Assembly (NCBI GenBank): GCA_937911505.1
Contig: CALEMF010000020.1
Coordinates: 1 to 64,000, forward strand
DNA from: an uncultured Cytophagales bacterium
GTDB taxonomy: Bacteria > Bacteroidota > Bacteroidia > Cytophagales > Thermonemataceae
Direction of reading: 5' to 3'
DNA: 64,000 nucleotides
Position numbers and translations under genes: made by a program. Under the pieces are notes generated by a model that saw nothing but the letters and a program-made list of their open reading frames with translations, had not been told where the DNA came from and did not search any database. Positions 35,732 to 44,423 of this stretch are shown one piece after another (the stretch's first letter is position 1; each line of letters starts with the position of its first letter).

Positions 35732-36344
35732 TCTACTATGGCCGAGTAGTTTGCTAGCACAGATACCTATAGAGGTAATAGTAGGTCATAAACAGCTTCA
35801 ACACGAGTTTTTCTTCTTTGAAGATTTTGATCAAAAAGCAAGATGGAGCCTCTTCAGTATGGGACGATTTGCTGTGGACTACGAAGACTCGCAGCGAAAT
35901 AGCTCTTTTATTAGCTCACAAGTGACTTATAATTTTACTACTAGCTGGGGGCTATCTAGTGGAGCTATTTATAGCGAAGGAGACTTTGCCCCAATTTTGG
36001 CTGTCTCTTACGTTTACACAAACCAATCAGGCAACCTTTTTATCAATTTGTTCCCCACTTGGATTATCAGAGATAAAGCAGAATACGAGTTATTTGGGCT
36101 GGTATTTTTTACGCCTAAACTCAACGATAAGCTCAATCTGTTCAGTCAATTGATTTTTGGGAGTATAATGAACCACCGCTTGAACGAGCATTTATTCAGC
36201 TACCAACAAGTACGCCTAGGTGTAGACTTGGTAGGAAAATTTCAAGGTGGCTTTGGACTTGATCAAAACATTATCGGTGGATCGGCTGAAGTCCCTAGCA
36301 ACTACACGTATAATTTGGGCATATTTCTTCGAAAAGAGTTCTAG
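35709..36344 (+). CDS. Small outer-membrane beta-barrel-like protein
   Basis: 211 residues from the ATG at 35709, which overlaps the end of the MFS gene by 23 bases. The frame is open further upstream, but only this ATG gives a signal peptide (MRKLLFLSLLWPSSLLAQ). The mature part is made of alternating hydrophobic and polar strands rich in Tyr, Phe and Ser (SSQVTYNFTTSWGLSSGAIY, SYVYTNQSGNLFINLFPTW) and ends in Phe, as do many outer-membrane barrels. It is probably an outer-membrane protein expressed with the exporter; the function is not recognised. Confidence 0.7.
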   Translation: MRKLLFLSLLWPSSLLAQIPIEVIVGHKQLQHEFFFFEDFDQKARWSLFSMGRFAVDYEDSQRNSSFISSQVTYNFTTSWGLSSGAIYSEGDFAPILAVSYVYTNQSGNLFINLFPTWIIRDKAEYELFGLVFFTPKLNDKLNLFSQLIFGSIMNHRLNEHLFSYQQVRLGVDLVGKFQGGFGLDQNIIGGSAEVPSNYTYNLGIFLRKEF

Positions 36345-36483
36345 TAGTATTGAGTACTCGCTTTCTTTTTTGAAAATGAAATTTCTGGGTAGCTTTACCT
36401 CAAAGAAGCAAAGATTGACTCAATTGATGATTGATTGAAAGCTTCTTACAAAATGTAATCAAAAACCCTTACTAATCCACCTT

Positions 36484-38109
36484 ATGTTTACCCTTCAACA
36501 ACTGATTAATCAGAAAGAGCGCTTTATCAAAGTCATTTCTAGGTACTGTCCCCTTTCCGAAGATTTACTAACACAATACACAAATGTGTGGGATTGGGAG
36601 CAAATTAGCCAAAACGAGCAAATCCCGTGGACAGCCGCTATCTTGGAGCGCTTTCAAAACAAATTACATTGGCGTGAAGGATTGGTTCTCAATACCAATC
36701 CAGCGATACCTCTTACGCCTGAGTTGATCAAAACCTTCATCAAAAAGAAAAAATGGCAGTGGGATGACCTCATGTGGAACCCTCAGGTATTTCAAGAGGC
36801 AGACCTACTTGCCCTGTGTTTACCTCATTGGAATAGGGGCGCAAGGCAGTACCTAAAAAATAGTCTGAGCTCTGATACTGATTTAGGTACCTACAAGTAT
36901 TTTCAGTTTACTTCTTGGGGAGAGGATGCTCACGAATGGGCACCCATAGTAGTGGAGCAAGCAAAAGGCTTACACTGGGATTTATTTAGTGGTGTACAAG
37001 GCTTTCCGTGGACAGCCGAATTCATTGAGAAGCATCAGGATCAACTAAACTGGAAAAGACTTAGCTGGAATGCCGGGCTCCCTTGGAGCATCTCCTTTAT
37101 TCAGAAGTTTGAAGATCGCTGGGATTGGCGGTGGATGAGTTGGCAATTGCCTTGGAGTATTGAATTGATCCAAGCTTTCGAGGATCGTTGGCACTGGCGT
37201 AGATTAACCAATGAGGATAAAATTCCTTTTCTAAAAGAATTAGCAGACACGTTTCCAGAGAAAGTGATGTGGGCAGACGCAGAGATGGATCATGGTGCTT
37301 GGACAGGCATGTTCGATGGTTTGATTAATAATGAGCAAATTGATTGGACAGTCGATTATTACCAACAAATGTATACCTACGTGGAAAATTTCTTTCACCA
37401 GCTAGAGCAAACTCCTTATTTAGACTGGGGTGGTAACGAAGACTGGATTCGGTGGAGTGAGGATGATGAAGAAAAATTTTACTGGACGTATTACGCTAAA
37501 GGGAATAACTGGTCGCCTGATTTCTTCGATTTGATGTTACAAAAACAAGCAAAGGAAAACGTGCAAACGATTGATTGGGAAAATATATGTAGGTACGCAA
37601 AACACCTCTGGCATCACGACTTTATTGCTCAATACCAGAATAAGCTACAAGAAAACCTGTACGCTTTATGCGGGAACCCTTATTTTCCTTGGCACACGTA
37701 CTGGGATTATTTTAATAGTCAGCTCAATCAAAGCTATTTTCGTGCGCTCAGCAGTAATACTGGCTTACAACTCAGTATACAGCTAGTAGAGGCAAACAAG
37801 GAAGACTGGGATTGGGTCAGTTTATCTTCCAATTCGCATATCACAGAAGAACTCATTGTATATTTTCAAGAGGATTGGGACTGGCGCGCACTCTCTATGA
37901 ACAAGGCGATCTCGTACAAGATATTGCAAAAATACCCCGAAAGGGTAAGCTGGTATCATCTTTCCCGTAGAGAAGCGCTAGCCATTGAGCAGCTAGATTT
38001 GGACTTACCTTGGCATTGGGAAAGGATTTTTCAGACTCACACAAACCCGTCAATGATTCAAAAGTATCTCCCAACTGACTTGCTAGAAGACTTTCTGGAA
38101 GCTATGTAG
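36484..38109 (+). CDS. Protein of about 25-residue tryptophan-rich repeats, function unknown
   Basis: 541 residues without signal peptide or membrane segment. Nearly the whole chain is built from about 15-20 degenerate repeats of 24-30 residues. The consensus is W/L-x-W-x-x-L-S-x-N-x-x-I-P-W-T-x-E-F-I-x-x-F-x-D, for example LNWKRLSWNAGLPWSISFIQ and WDWRALSMNKAISYKILQKY. Each repeat reads as a short helix pair around the WxW pair, which suggests a solenoid like those of TPR, HEAT or Sel1 proteins. Tryptophan content is exceptionally high. I know of such WxW repeats only as uncharacterised families, so no function is given. It stands alone downstream of the MFS unit. Confidence 0.8.
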   Translation: MFTLQQLINQKERFIKVISRYCPLSEDLLTQYTNVWDWEQISQNEQIPWTAAILERFQNKLHWREGLVLNTNPAIPLTPELIKTFIKKKKWQWDDLMWNPQVFQEADLLALCLPHWNRGARQYLKNSLSSDTDLGTYKYFQFTSWGEDAHEWAPIVVEQAKGLHWDLFSGVQGFPWTAEFIEKHQDQLNWKRLSWNAGLPWSISFIQKFEDRWDWRWMSWQLPWSIELIQAFEDRWHWRRLTNEDKIPFLKELADTFPEKVMWADAEMDHGAWTGMFDGLINNEQIDWTVDYYQQMYTYVENFFHQLEQTPYLDWGGNEDWIRWSEDDEEKFYWTYYAKGNNWSPDFFDLMLQKQAKENVQTIDWENICRYAKHLWHHDFIAQYQNKLQENLYALCGNPYFPWHTYWDYFNSQLNQSYFRALSSNTGLQLSIQLVEANKEDWDWVSLSSNSHITEELIVYFQEDWDWRALSMNKAISYKILQKYPERVSWYHLSRREALAIEQLDLDLPWHWERIFQTHTNPSMIQKYLPTDLLEDFLEAM

Positions 38110-38146
38110 CTAATAATTACTTGTAAGATGAGAACAAAAGCTGACA

Positions 38147-38518
38147 TTACACTCTTTTGTTCCCATAACTATATATGTGTACGTTACTCCAATGCGCTAG
38201 TGAATTCATAATATCAGAAAGGCTCTTTCCTTTTTCTGTTAGAGAATATTCCACCCTCGGGGGCACTTCTGGATACGCTTTTCTATCAACTATACCATCT
38301 TCTTGCAATTCTTTCAATTGCCGTGAGAGAACCTTTAAGGCAATTCCTGAAATTGTTTTGTGCAATTCGCCAAAACGGTAGGACTTCTTCATTAAAACCC
38401 AGATGATAATAGGCTTCCATTTACCTCCAATTACGTGAATAGATGCTGCGATGGGACAATCGTCTGCTTTCTGATATTTTTTTTCATTTTTTTTCTCTTC
38501 CATATAAATCGTTTTCAA
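38147..38518 (-). CDS. HxlR-family transcriptional regulator
   Basis: 123 residues (a start at 38503 is also possible, giving MEEKKNEKK). The HxlR winged helix is clear: CPIAASIHVIGGKWKPIII, RFGELHKTISGIALKVLSRQ and DRKAYPEVPPRVEYSLTEKG. A conserved cysteine in the N-terminal DDCP segment is used by some relatives (for example YodB and HypR) to sense quinones or oxidants. It is divergent from a DoxX-family gene and probably represses it; three copies of a CTTGACAAA sequence lie between them. Confidence 0.92.
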   Translation of the reverse strand: MKTIYMEEKKNEKKYQKADDCPIAASIHVIGGKWKPIIIWVLMKKSYRFGELHKTISGIALKVLSRQLKELQEDGIVDRKAYPEVPPRVEYSLTEKGKSLSDIMNSLAHWSNVHIYSYGNKRV

Positions 38519-38539
38519 AATTTAGACATTTCTGCCATT

Positions 38540-38596
38540 ACTTGACAAAAAGGTAACTACTTGACAAAAGTATAGTAATGAGTTAAGTTTGTCAAG
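38540..38596. promoter_or_regulatory. Repeated CTTGACAAA operator and divergent promoter region between hxlR-type and doxX-type genes
   Basis: CTTGACAAAA occurs at 38541-38550 and 38560-38569 (direct repeats, 19 bp apart), and the reverse complement TTTGTCAAG lies at 38588-38596. The putative rightward -7 element TAAGTTTG (38584-38591) overlaps the inverted copy. A leftward TACTTTTG (minus strand, 38565-38572) overlaps the second direct copy. A regulator bound here would cover both promoters, as expected for autoregulation and repression of the neighbour. Confidence 0.6.
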
Positions 38597-38621
38597 AGTT
38601 CAACGCTAAAACATAAGAAAA

Positions 38622-39017
38622 ATGAAAGCAATGGGTTATTTATTATTTCGATTAATCATGGGGGTAAACTTCCTTTTTCACGCTGTGAATAGATTCTACT
38701 ATGGATATATAGGTTTTGTAGATTGGATGGCTGTAGAATTTGAGCCCACGTTTCTACCAACTGTATTGGTAAGGGCTTTTGCATTTATTTTACCCATCGC
38801 AGAAGCCTTAGTGGGTATTTCTTTAATCTTGGGTGTCAAAACAAAGTGGGGACTCATTGGAGGCACTGCTATCATCGCTTTTTTGGTACTGGGGAGCTGC
38901 CTTATTCATAAATGGGACTGGGTCGGCTTACAAATGGTATACGCTGTCTGTTTCTACCTTTTAATGGAGCGAATTGAACAAAATACTTTTTCTTTGGACT
39001 ATAAGGTAGTTCACTGA
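38622..39017 (+). CDS. DoxX-family membrane protein
   Basis: 131 residues with four hydrophobic helices. The first has the DoxX-like segment LFRLIMGVNFLFHAVNRF, followed by RAFAFILPIAEALVGISLILG. DoxX proteins are small inner-membrane proteins linked in some organisms to thiol or quinone redox balance; no reaction is established for this one. The divergent HxlR regulator, of a family that senses electrophiles, supports a stress-related role. Confidence 0.8.
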   Translation: MKAMGYLLFRLIMGVNFLFHAVNRFYYGYIGFVDWMAVEFEPTFLPTVLVRAFAFILPIAEALVGISLILGVKTKWGLIGGTAIIAFLVLGSCLIHKWDWVGLQMVYAVCFYLLMERIEQNTFSLDYKVVH

Positions 39018-39169
39018 AAAAATAGCCTTCTTAGGCAGATTATAAACATATACTTGCCGAACCTGTATCGTAGGTTCTACAAACTATCTACCGAGCCAGA
39101 TCACAGACCCTGCAGTAGCTTAAGCGAATTTACAAAATCAAAGCAGTGGAAAGTGGATAACATACTTTT

Positions 39170-39790
39170 CTAAACCTGCTTAGCAAACTGCGCTACCACC
39201 TGATAAAGATGAAACTCATTCTTAGCTATACCCGCCCAATAAGGTGTATCAGGATTGAAGCCTTCCTTCTTGAGAATAGCCTGAAAAGCCTTTTCACTCT
39301 CCCACTGACCGTAATTGAAAACCCTTGTACCATCCACACTTCTGTGAAAAGTAGCGGAGAGTAAGCCTTGCTTCCCTGCACCTGCACGGTCTATCTCTGT
39401 CGTAGCCAAAGCAATCATCTCCTTTTGCTGTGTGGGTAACATCCTAAACTCTGCTAAATGCGTAACCTTATCTCCCACTTCAATTTTGATGGGTACTTGT
39501 GCTGCACGGCTTACAAAAACTTCCAAAGCACTGCGATCTGGTGAATAGAAAGCGGCTAGGGCTGGCGCAAGTGCACTACTAGTAGGCAAATAGGGTTTCT
39601 CCCATTGGCTATACACAAAAACCCTTGTGCCATCTAAGCTTTTATGGATGCTTGCGGATACAAAAAAAGGAACAGCCTGCCACAAGGGTAGCTGTTGGTG
39701 AGTAAGGGTATCAATGAGGGCTTGTTGGTGCTTTTCTGCCACAGGAAATAAATCTACACCAATACTAAAATCAGAAGAAAGGGTAATCAT
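39170..39790 (-). CDS. Tandem antibiotic biosynthesis monooxygenase (ABM) domain protein
   Basis: 206 residues formed of two ABM-like ferredoxin folds. They are recognisable from the twin segments SIHKSLDGTRVFVYSQWE and TFHRSVDGTRVFNYGQWES, each preceded by a helix (HQQALIDTL; QKEMIALATTEIDRAG). ABM proteins are small cofactor-free oxygenases or haem-degrading enzymes, or have lost activity. No catalytic residue can be assigned here. The gene is a single transcription unit, and the two halves probably arose by internal duplication. Confidence 0.8.
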   Translation of the reverse strand: MITLSSDFSIGVDLFPVAEKHQQALIDTLTHQQLPLWQAVPFFVSASIHKSLDGTRVFVYSQWEKPYLPTSSALAPALAAFYSPDRSALEVFVSRAAQVPIKIEVGDKVTHLAEFRMLPTQQKEMIALATTEIDRAGAGKQGLLSATFHRSVDGTRVFNYGQWESEKAFQAILKKEGFNPDTPYWAGIAKNEFHLYQVVAQFAKQV

Positions 39791-39931
39791 AAAAAAGCGT
39801 GTTTATGTTTTTAATGGTCATCTATCAATGACAAAATTTACTAAAAACTCCCGTTTTCTCGAAAAGAATATGATCTTTGTAAAACACCCTATGATAGTAG
39901 ACAATCATACCTTCTTTCAATAAGTACCAAG

Positions 39932-41743
39932 ATGGCCAAGCGCATCCCGAAGCAGCATTATACAGCACTTACTCAATACAAGAGAATTAGTATCCAACGG
40001 CTCAGAAAACGCCTTACCAACAAGCAGTTTCTCATTTTAGCTGCTATTGGGGTAGGTTTATTGGCAGGGCTACAAGCCGTATTGCTTAAGTCAGTAGTAC
40101 ACGGCCTGCATCATTACATCCACTACGACCACGAAGAGGGGATTGATCATTTGTGGAAGGCACTTTTTCCTATTGTGGGCATTGCCCTGACTGTGTTGTT
40201 TGTAAAATATCTATTAAAGACTGAGCTTGGTAAAGGCGTCGCCAATATTTTAAGGGAAATTGTGAAGGGCGGTTCTAACGTGCGAAGACACAAGACTTTC
40301 TCCCATATGGTGACCAGCGCGCTGACGGTGGGTTTTGGTGGTTCTGCGGGTTTGGAGGCACCCATTGTTATTACGGGCGCTGCTTCAGGAAGTAATGTAG
40401 GACGCGCACTTCACGTTAATTATAAAGAAAAAACCTTATTACTAGGATGTGGCGCAGCAGCAGGGATTGCGGCCGTTTTTAACTCCCCTATTGCAGGGGT
40501 GATGTTTGCGATTGAGGTATTACTTACTCAGATTACCGTCTCTTCTTTCATTCCGTTGATCATTGCAGCAGCTTGTGGCGCCTTGGTCTCTAACATTATC
40601 TTACACGAGAATATCCTCTTTGCTTTTCGCTTACAACAGCCTTTTGAATATACCAATATCCCTTATTACATCTTACTGGCTTTTCTTTGTGGGGCCATCT
40701 CGCTTTATTACATGCACATCACGCATAAAATAGAGCATTTTTTTAAGCAGTCTAATAGAGTTTGGCTAAGGGTGATATTGGGCGGCTTGTGTTTAGCGCT
40801 CCTCATCATCGTTTTTCCACCGCTCTTTGGGGAAGGTTATAGAAGTATTAAGCTCTTGGCTGATGGGAAAGCCTTTTTACTTTTAGAAGAGAGTTTCTTC
40901 CAACCCTTTGCACAAGAAGAATGGTTGCTGTTAGGCTTTGTGGGGGCTATTATGTTGCTCAAAGCCATCGCTACTTCTATTACCTTAGCGAGTGGCGGGA
41001 ATGGGGGTAACTTTGCTCCTGCCCTGTTTGTAGGCGCTTACTTGGGGTTTGTACTTGACCGGGTTGTGAACCTTTTGGGGTTGGATAAGCTGCCAGAAAC
41101 GAACTTTACCATTGTGGGTATGACGGGTGTATTAGCAGGTGTGATGTATGCACCCTTAACGGGGATTTTCTTGATTGCAGAAATCACAGGAGGGTATGAA
41201 CTCATCATACCCCTAATGTTGGTAGCTACCCTAGCACACGCGATGGTAAGGCACTTTGAACCTTACTCTATGGAAATCAAGCAACAGGTAGAAGAAGGAG
41301 AGATATTTACACACGATAAAGATACCAACGTACTGTTGCTACTGGATACTTCACAGCTTATAGAAACGGATGTTAAAACCATCCATCCTGATAAGACACT
41401 AGGTGATTTAGTAGCACTCATTACCAAGTCGAGGAGGAGTTTATTTGCGGTGGTAGATGCAAAAGGTCACTTTAAGGGAGTGATTACACTAGACGATGTC
41501 AAAAACTTTATGTTTGACCAAACACTTTACGACCAACGCTTGGTGAAGGAAGTAATGCAAGACCCACCTGCTCGTATCTATGTCAATGAGCGTATGGATG
41601 TAGTCATGCGTAAATTCGACGAAACCAACGCTTGGAACCTTCCTGTAGTAGAAGGGCAACAATACATAGGCTTTATTTCTAAGGCGCGTATTTTCTCCCA
41701 ATATAGAAGCGAGCTACGCAATATTACCAATTTAATAGAATAG
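39932..41743 (+). CDS. ClC-family chloride channel/antiporter with C-terminal CBS domains
   Basis: 603 residues. The first 440 form the ClC fold of about 18 membrane-embedded helices. Signature segments are GFGGSAGLEAPIVITGAASGSNVGR (in parts), where the Glu of GLEAP occupies the gating-glutamate position, and GGNGGNFAPALFVGAYLG for the anion-binding loop. The C-terminal 130 residues hold a pair of CBS domains (DKTLGDLVALITKSRRSLFAVVD; DVVMRKFDETNAWNLPVVE) that usually bind adenine nucleotides. The gating glutamate suggests that it can be a proton/chloride antiporter, but this cannot be decided. Confidence 0.93.
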   Translation: MAKRIPKQHYTALTQYKRISIQRLRKRLTNKQFLILAAIGVGLLAGLQAVLLKSVVHGLHHYIHYDHEEGIDHLWKALFPIVGIALTVLFVKYLLKTELGKGVANILREIVKGGSNVRRHKTFSHMVTSALTVGFGGSAGLEAPIVITGAASGSNVGRALHVNYKEKTLLLGCGAAAGIAAVFNSPIAGVMFAIEVLLTQITVSSFIPLIIAAACGALVSNIILHENILFAFRLQQPFEYTNIPYYILLAFLCGAISLYYMHITHKIEHFFKQSNRVWLRVILGGLCLALLIIVFPPLFGEGYRSIKLLADGKAFLLLEESFFQPFAQEEWLLLGFVGAIMLLKAIATSITLASGGNGGNFAPALFVGAYLGFVLDRVVNLLGLDKLPETNFTIVGMTGVLAGVMYAPLTGIFLIAEITGGYELIIPLMLVATLAHAMVRHFEPYSMEIKQQVEEGEIFTHDKDTNVLLLLDTSQLIETDVKTIHPDKTLGDLVALITKSRRSLFAVVDAKGHFKGVITLDDVKNFMFDQTLYDQRLVKEVMQDPPARIYVNERMDVVMRKFDETNAWNLPVVEGQQYIGFISKARIFSQYRSELRNITNLIE

Positions 41744-41859
41744 TTAAATTTCTTATAACTAGGACATTACTCTAAGAAAAATAACCTTAGCATCAACTTT
41801 TCTCGTTAAAATTTCGTAAACTTACTATTGTACATTACCATTGGTCACAAAGATTGCTT

Positions 41860-42450
41860 ATGAATAAAACTGTATTCATTTTAAGTATTATTTTAGTAGG
41901 TTGGATCGCTGGTGGTGCCTATGTGTATACTTGCAAGATTAAACAACTATGTTATGACCCAGCAGAAGCCTCAATTTCTGAAAGAGAGGAAATAGAGGAG
42001 CCATCGACCGAAGAAGAAGCGGTAAGCGAGCTGCTTGATACAGTTTCTACAGCTACCGTCGAAGAAGGTACTACAGAAGATACAACTCCTACGCAAGAAG
42101 AAGTTTTACAGCGTACTTATACCATTTATTTTCAACCTATGAGTACTGAGCTGATTGTTGAAGAAACGCATCGCGTCTTTTTTCGGCAAGCAAAAGACTG
42201 GCTAGTGAAAAATCCTGAAGGGCGTCTACAACTCATAGGCCATACAGATAGCACAGGAAGTCCTGAGAGGAACATCGTATTTGGAGAAAAAAGAGCACAA
42301 AGTGTGAAAGCGTATTTGGTAGCGGCAGTAGGACTACCACCCATACAAATTGAGGTGGATAGCAAAGGGCAAGCACAACCTCTAGCAGATAACACCACAG
42401 AGACGGGCAGGGCTAAGAATAGACGCGTAGAACTTTATATACGCCGTTAA
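41860..42450 (+). CDS. Membrane-anchored OmpA-domain protein
   Basis: 196 residues from ATG 41860; a TTG two codons earlier is less likely. An N-terminal hydrophobic segment (about 5-25) acts as anchor or signal. A Glu/Thr-rich linker of about 60 residues follows, then a C-terminal OmpA-like peptidoglycan-binding domain with LQLIGHTDSTGSPERNIVFG, RAQSVKAYL and GRAKNRRVELYI. It probably links the envelope to peptidoglycan. The next gene starts 32 bases downstream in the same direction and is another envelope-type protein, so both are probably cotranscribed. Confidence 0.85.
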   Translation: MNKTVFILSIILVGWIAGGAYVYTCKIKQLCYDPAEASISEREEIEEPSTEEEAVSELLDTVSTATVEEGTTEDTTPTQEEVLQRTYTIYFQPMSTELIVEETHRVFFRQAKDWLVKNPEGRLQLIGHTDSTGSPERNIVFGEKRAQSVKAYLVAAVGLPPIQIEVDSKGQAQPLADNTTETGRAKNRRVELYIRR

Positions 42451-42482
42451 TTTATTTTACTTTCATCTAACTCACTTGTATC

Positions 42483-43148
42483 ATGGATTTTACTACCGCT
42501 GTTTTAGTTTCTGTATTTTTTCTTGTAGTGGCAGCCATTCTAGGGGGGCTTATTGTCTATTTTTTGATGCGTAGTCGTATAAATAGTGCTTCAATAACGC
42601 CTTCTGATACTAGGCCAGAGGAAGAACTTACTGCGTTGCATCGTCAAATAGAACATCTTAAAAATGATGTAGCAAAAAAAGAGAAAGAAAATAGTATGCT
42701 ACAAACACAACTTACACAAGAGCGCGTGGATTGTAAGGAGCAGCAGGGTATACTTAATAGTCACATCACACAATTACAAAATGAGATAGAGATTCTACAG
42801 TCAAGAGCTATGGATCAATTAAAGGAGCAATCACAATCAAAAGTGTCTGTTGAAAAGGATAAGAAAAGTGCAACCCTTGATAAAATTAAAGAAAAGGCAG
42901 CTTCTTTTGATTATTCTACAATGGGTACAGCGACTGCTGCAGAAAAAGACGACCTAAAGATTATCTCTGGTGTGGGCCCTTTTATTGAGGAAAAACTGAA
43001 TGCCTTGAATATTTTTACTTTCGCACAGATTTCACGCTTTACCAAAAAAGACATAGAGCAAGTTACAAAAGCGATTGCTTTTTTTCCAGGTAGAATAGAA
43101 CGAGACGAATGGGTAAAGCAAGCAAAGGACCTATCAGAGAAGAAGTAA
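42483..43148 (+). CDS. Membrane coiled-coil protein with C-terminal helix-hairpin-helix-like domain
   Basis: 221 residues. An N-terminal membrane helix (about 6-28) precedes a long coiled coil (50-115, rich in Gln, Glu, Lys and Leu). The C-terminal 60 residues contain DDLKIISGVGPFIEEKLNALNI in parts and TFAQISRFTKKDIEQV, the helix-hairpin-helix fold seen in proteins annotated as flap-endonuclease-1-like 5'-DNA-nuclease domains. The catalytic side chains of a nuclease are not evident. The combination of a membrane anchor with an HhH domain is common in Bacteroidota, with unknown function. Confidence 0.75.
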   Translation: MDFTTAVLVSVFFLVVAAILGGLIVYFLMRSRINSASITPSDTRPEEELTALHRQIEHLKNDVAKKEKENSMLQTQLTQERVDCKEQQGILNSHITQLQNEIEILQSRAMDQLKEQSQSKVSVEKDKKSATLDKIKEKAASFDYSTMGTATAAEKDDLKIISGVGPFIEEKLNALNIFTFAQISRFTKKDIEQVTKAIAFFPGRIERDEWVKQAKDLSEKK

Positions 43149-43265
43149 CACTCATTTTTACGACATCTCTTTATAAAAGGAGCCCGTATTTTATACAAGC
43201 TCCTCTGTCTTTCTAATTTTTACATAAGATAATCTCTTTGAAGGCTTCTTAGTTTTTCTGTAACA

Positions 43266-44384
43266 CTACGCCTTACTCAAATACATTTTTGCCAACTCAG
43301 GATCCTGTAAAACAGCCTTGAGGGCATTATTACGAGACATTACCAAGTCTTGCATTGCAATCAAGCGCATATCATTCGGTAAGAAGTCCATCTTCAAGAA
43401 TTCTTTCACATTATCAATCTGCTCGGCCTTAAACTTCTCTTTACTCAAGGTAAGGTAGTTAATAAGGCGAGTACATATCACTGCTAGTATATCTACACGC
43501 TTTGTTTTCTGCTCAACTGTATTTTTTATTTTTCGATAAACGTCTTTCTCAAAGTCTTCTGCGGTTACGATCTCTTCAGGAGTAATCAGTTTACCTAAAT
43601 CGTTGTTGAGGAATGAGATAAACGAAGTCACTGTGTTGCTATCCATACAACCATCGGCCAGCATTTTTACAATGCCAAGCTCTTCCTTAAGGTCTTTGAT
43701 ACTAGCAATTGATTCTGCAAACTGCACAATGGTTCTGGGAGTAGTCCTCTCACCGCTTATGAGTTCTGGATAAGTAAGAACGAAACTAATTACACGTGGA
43801 TCTACTTGGTTTTTCTCTGCCCAAAAAGACCACCGTTTGGCATCAAAAGTAAGCGTAATGTGAATCATCCTTGTGAGCATCGCAAAGTCCATGGGCGTTA
43901 CAGAGTAGTCTCCTCCATCAGGATTGGCGGTAAGGACAATGTGCCACTTAGGAGGCATTTTCCAGCTTACTAGCTCATAGTTTTGTAAGAGCTGCATAAT
44001 CCCACGTAAAATGCGGTCGTCTGCCCTGTTTACATCGTCAATCAAGAGTATACCGGGACCTTCTTCTTGCGGCACCCACTCGGGCGCTGCCATTACCGTT
44101 ACTTCTTGGTTATTTTCATCCTCAGCAATATGAGGCATACCGATTAGATCGCCCATTTCTTCGAACTGTGCAGGGGCAATATACCGCCACTTATAACCTT
44201 GTTCTAACGCAAAGTCTTCTACTGTTTGTGTTTTACCAATACCGTGTTCACCCCATATACAGATAGGTGTTTTACGCCTTTGCTCTGCTTCTGCTTTTTC
44301 GTTTGCCTGAATGGTATGTTTTATAAAGTCTTCTAGTTCTTTTGTATTGCATTTGGTTCCGTAGAAAATATAATTATGTTTCAT
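43266..44384 (-). CDS. MoxR-type AAA ATPase
   Basis: 372 residues. Walker A is GEHGIGKT at 45-52, and Walker B is ILLIDDVNRAD. A sensor-1-like LTANPDGGDYSVTPMD and a dynein/MoxR-type helical insert are visible. MoxR ATPases act as chaperones that activate or assemble partner proteins with von Willebrand A (VWA) domains. Such a partner is encoded immediately upstream (44424-45680), in the same direction, 39 bases apart, so the pair forms an operon. Confidence 0.88.
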   Translation of the reverse strand: MKHNYIFYGTKCNTKELEDFIKHTIQANEKAEAEQRRKTPICIWGEHGIGKTQTVEDFALEQGYKWRYIAPAQFEEMGDLIGMPHIAEDENNQEVTVMAAPEWVPQEEGPGILLIDDVNRADDRILRGIMQLLQNYELVSWKMPPKWHIVLTANPDGGDYSVTPMDFAMLTRMIHITLTFDAKRWSFWAEKNQVDPRVISFVLTYPELISGERTTPRTIVQFAESIASIKDLKEELGIVKMLADGCMDSNTVTSFISFLNNDLGKLITPEEIVTAEDFEKDVYRKIKNTVEQKTKRVDILAVICTRLINYLTLSKEKFKAEQIDNVKEFLKMDFLPNDMRLIAMQDLVMSRNNALKAVLQDPELAKMYLSKA

Positions 44385-44423
44385 CAGCGTACAATCTTCT
44401 TAAGATTAGATTTTTTATGATTA

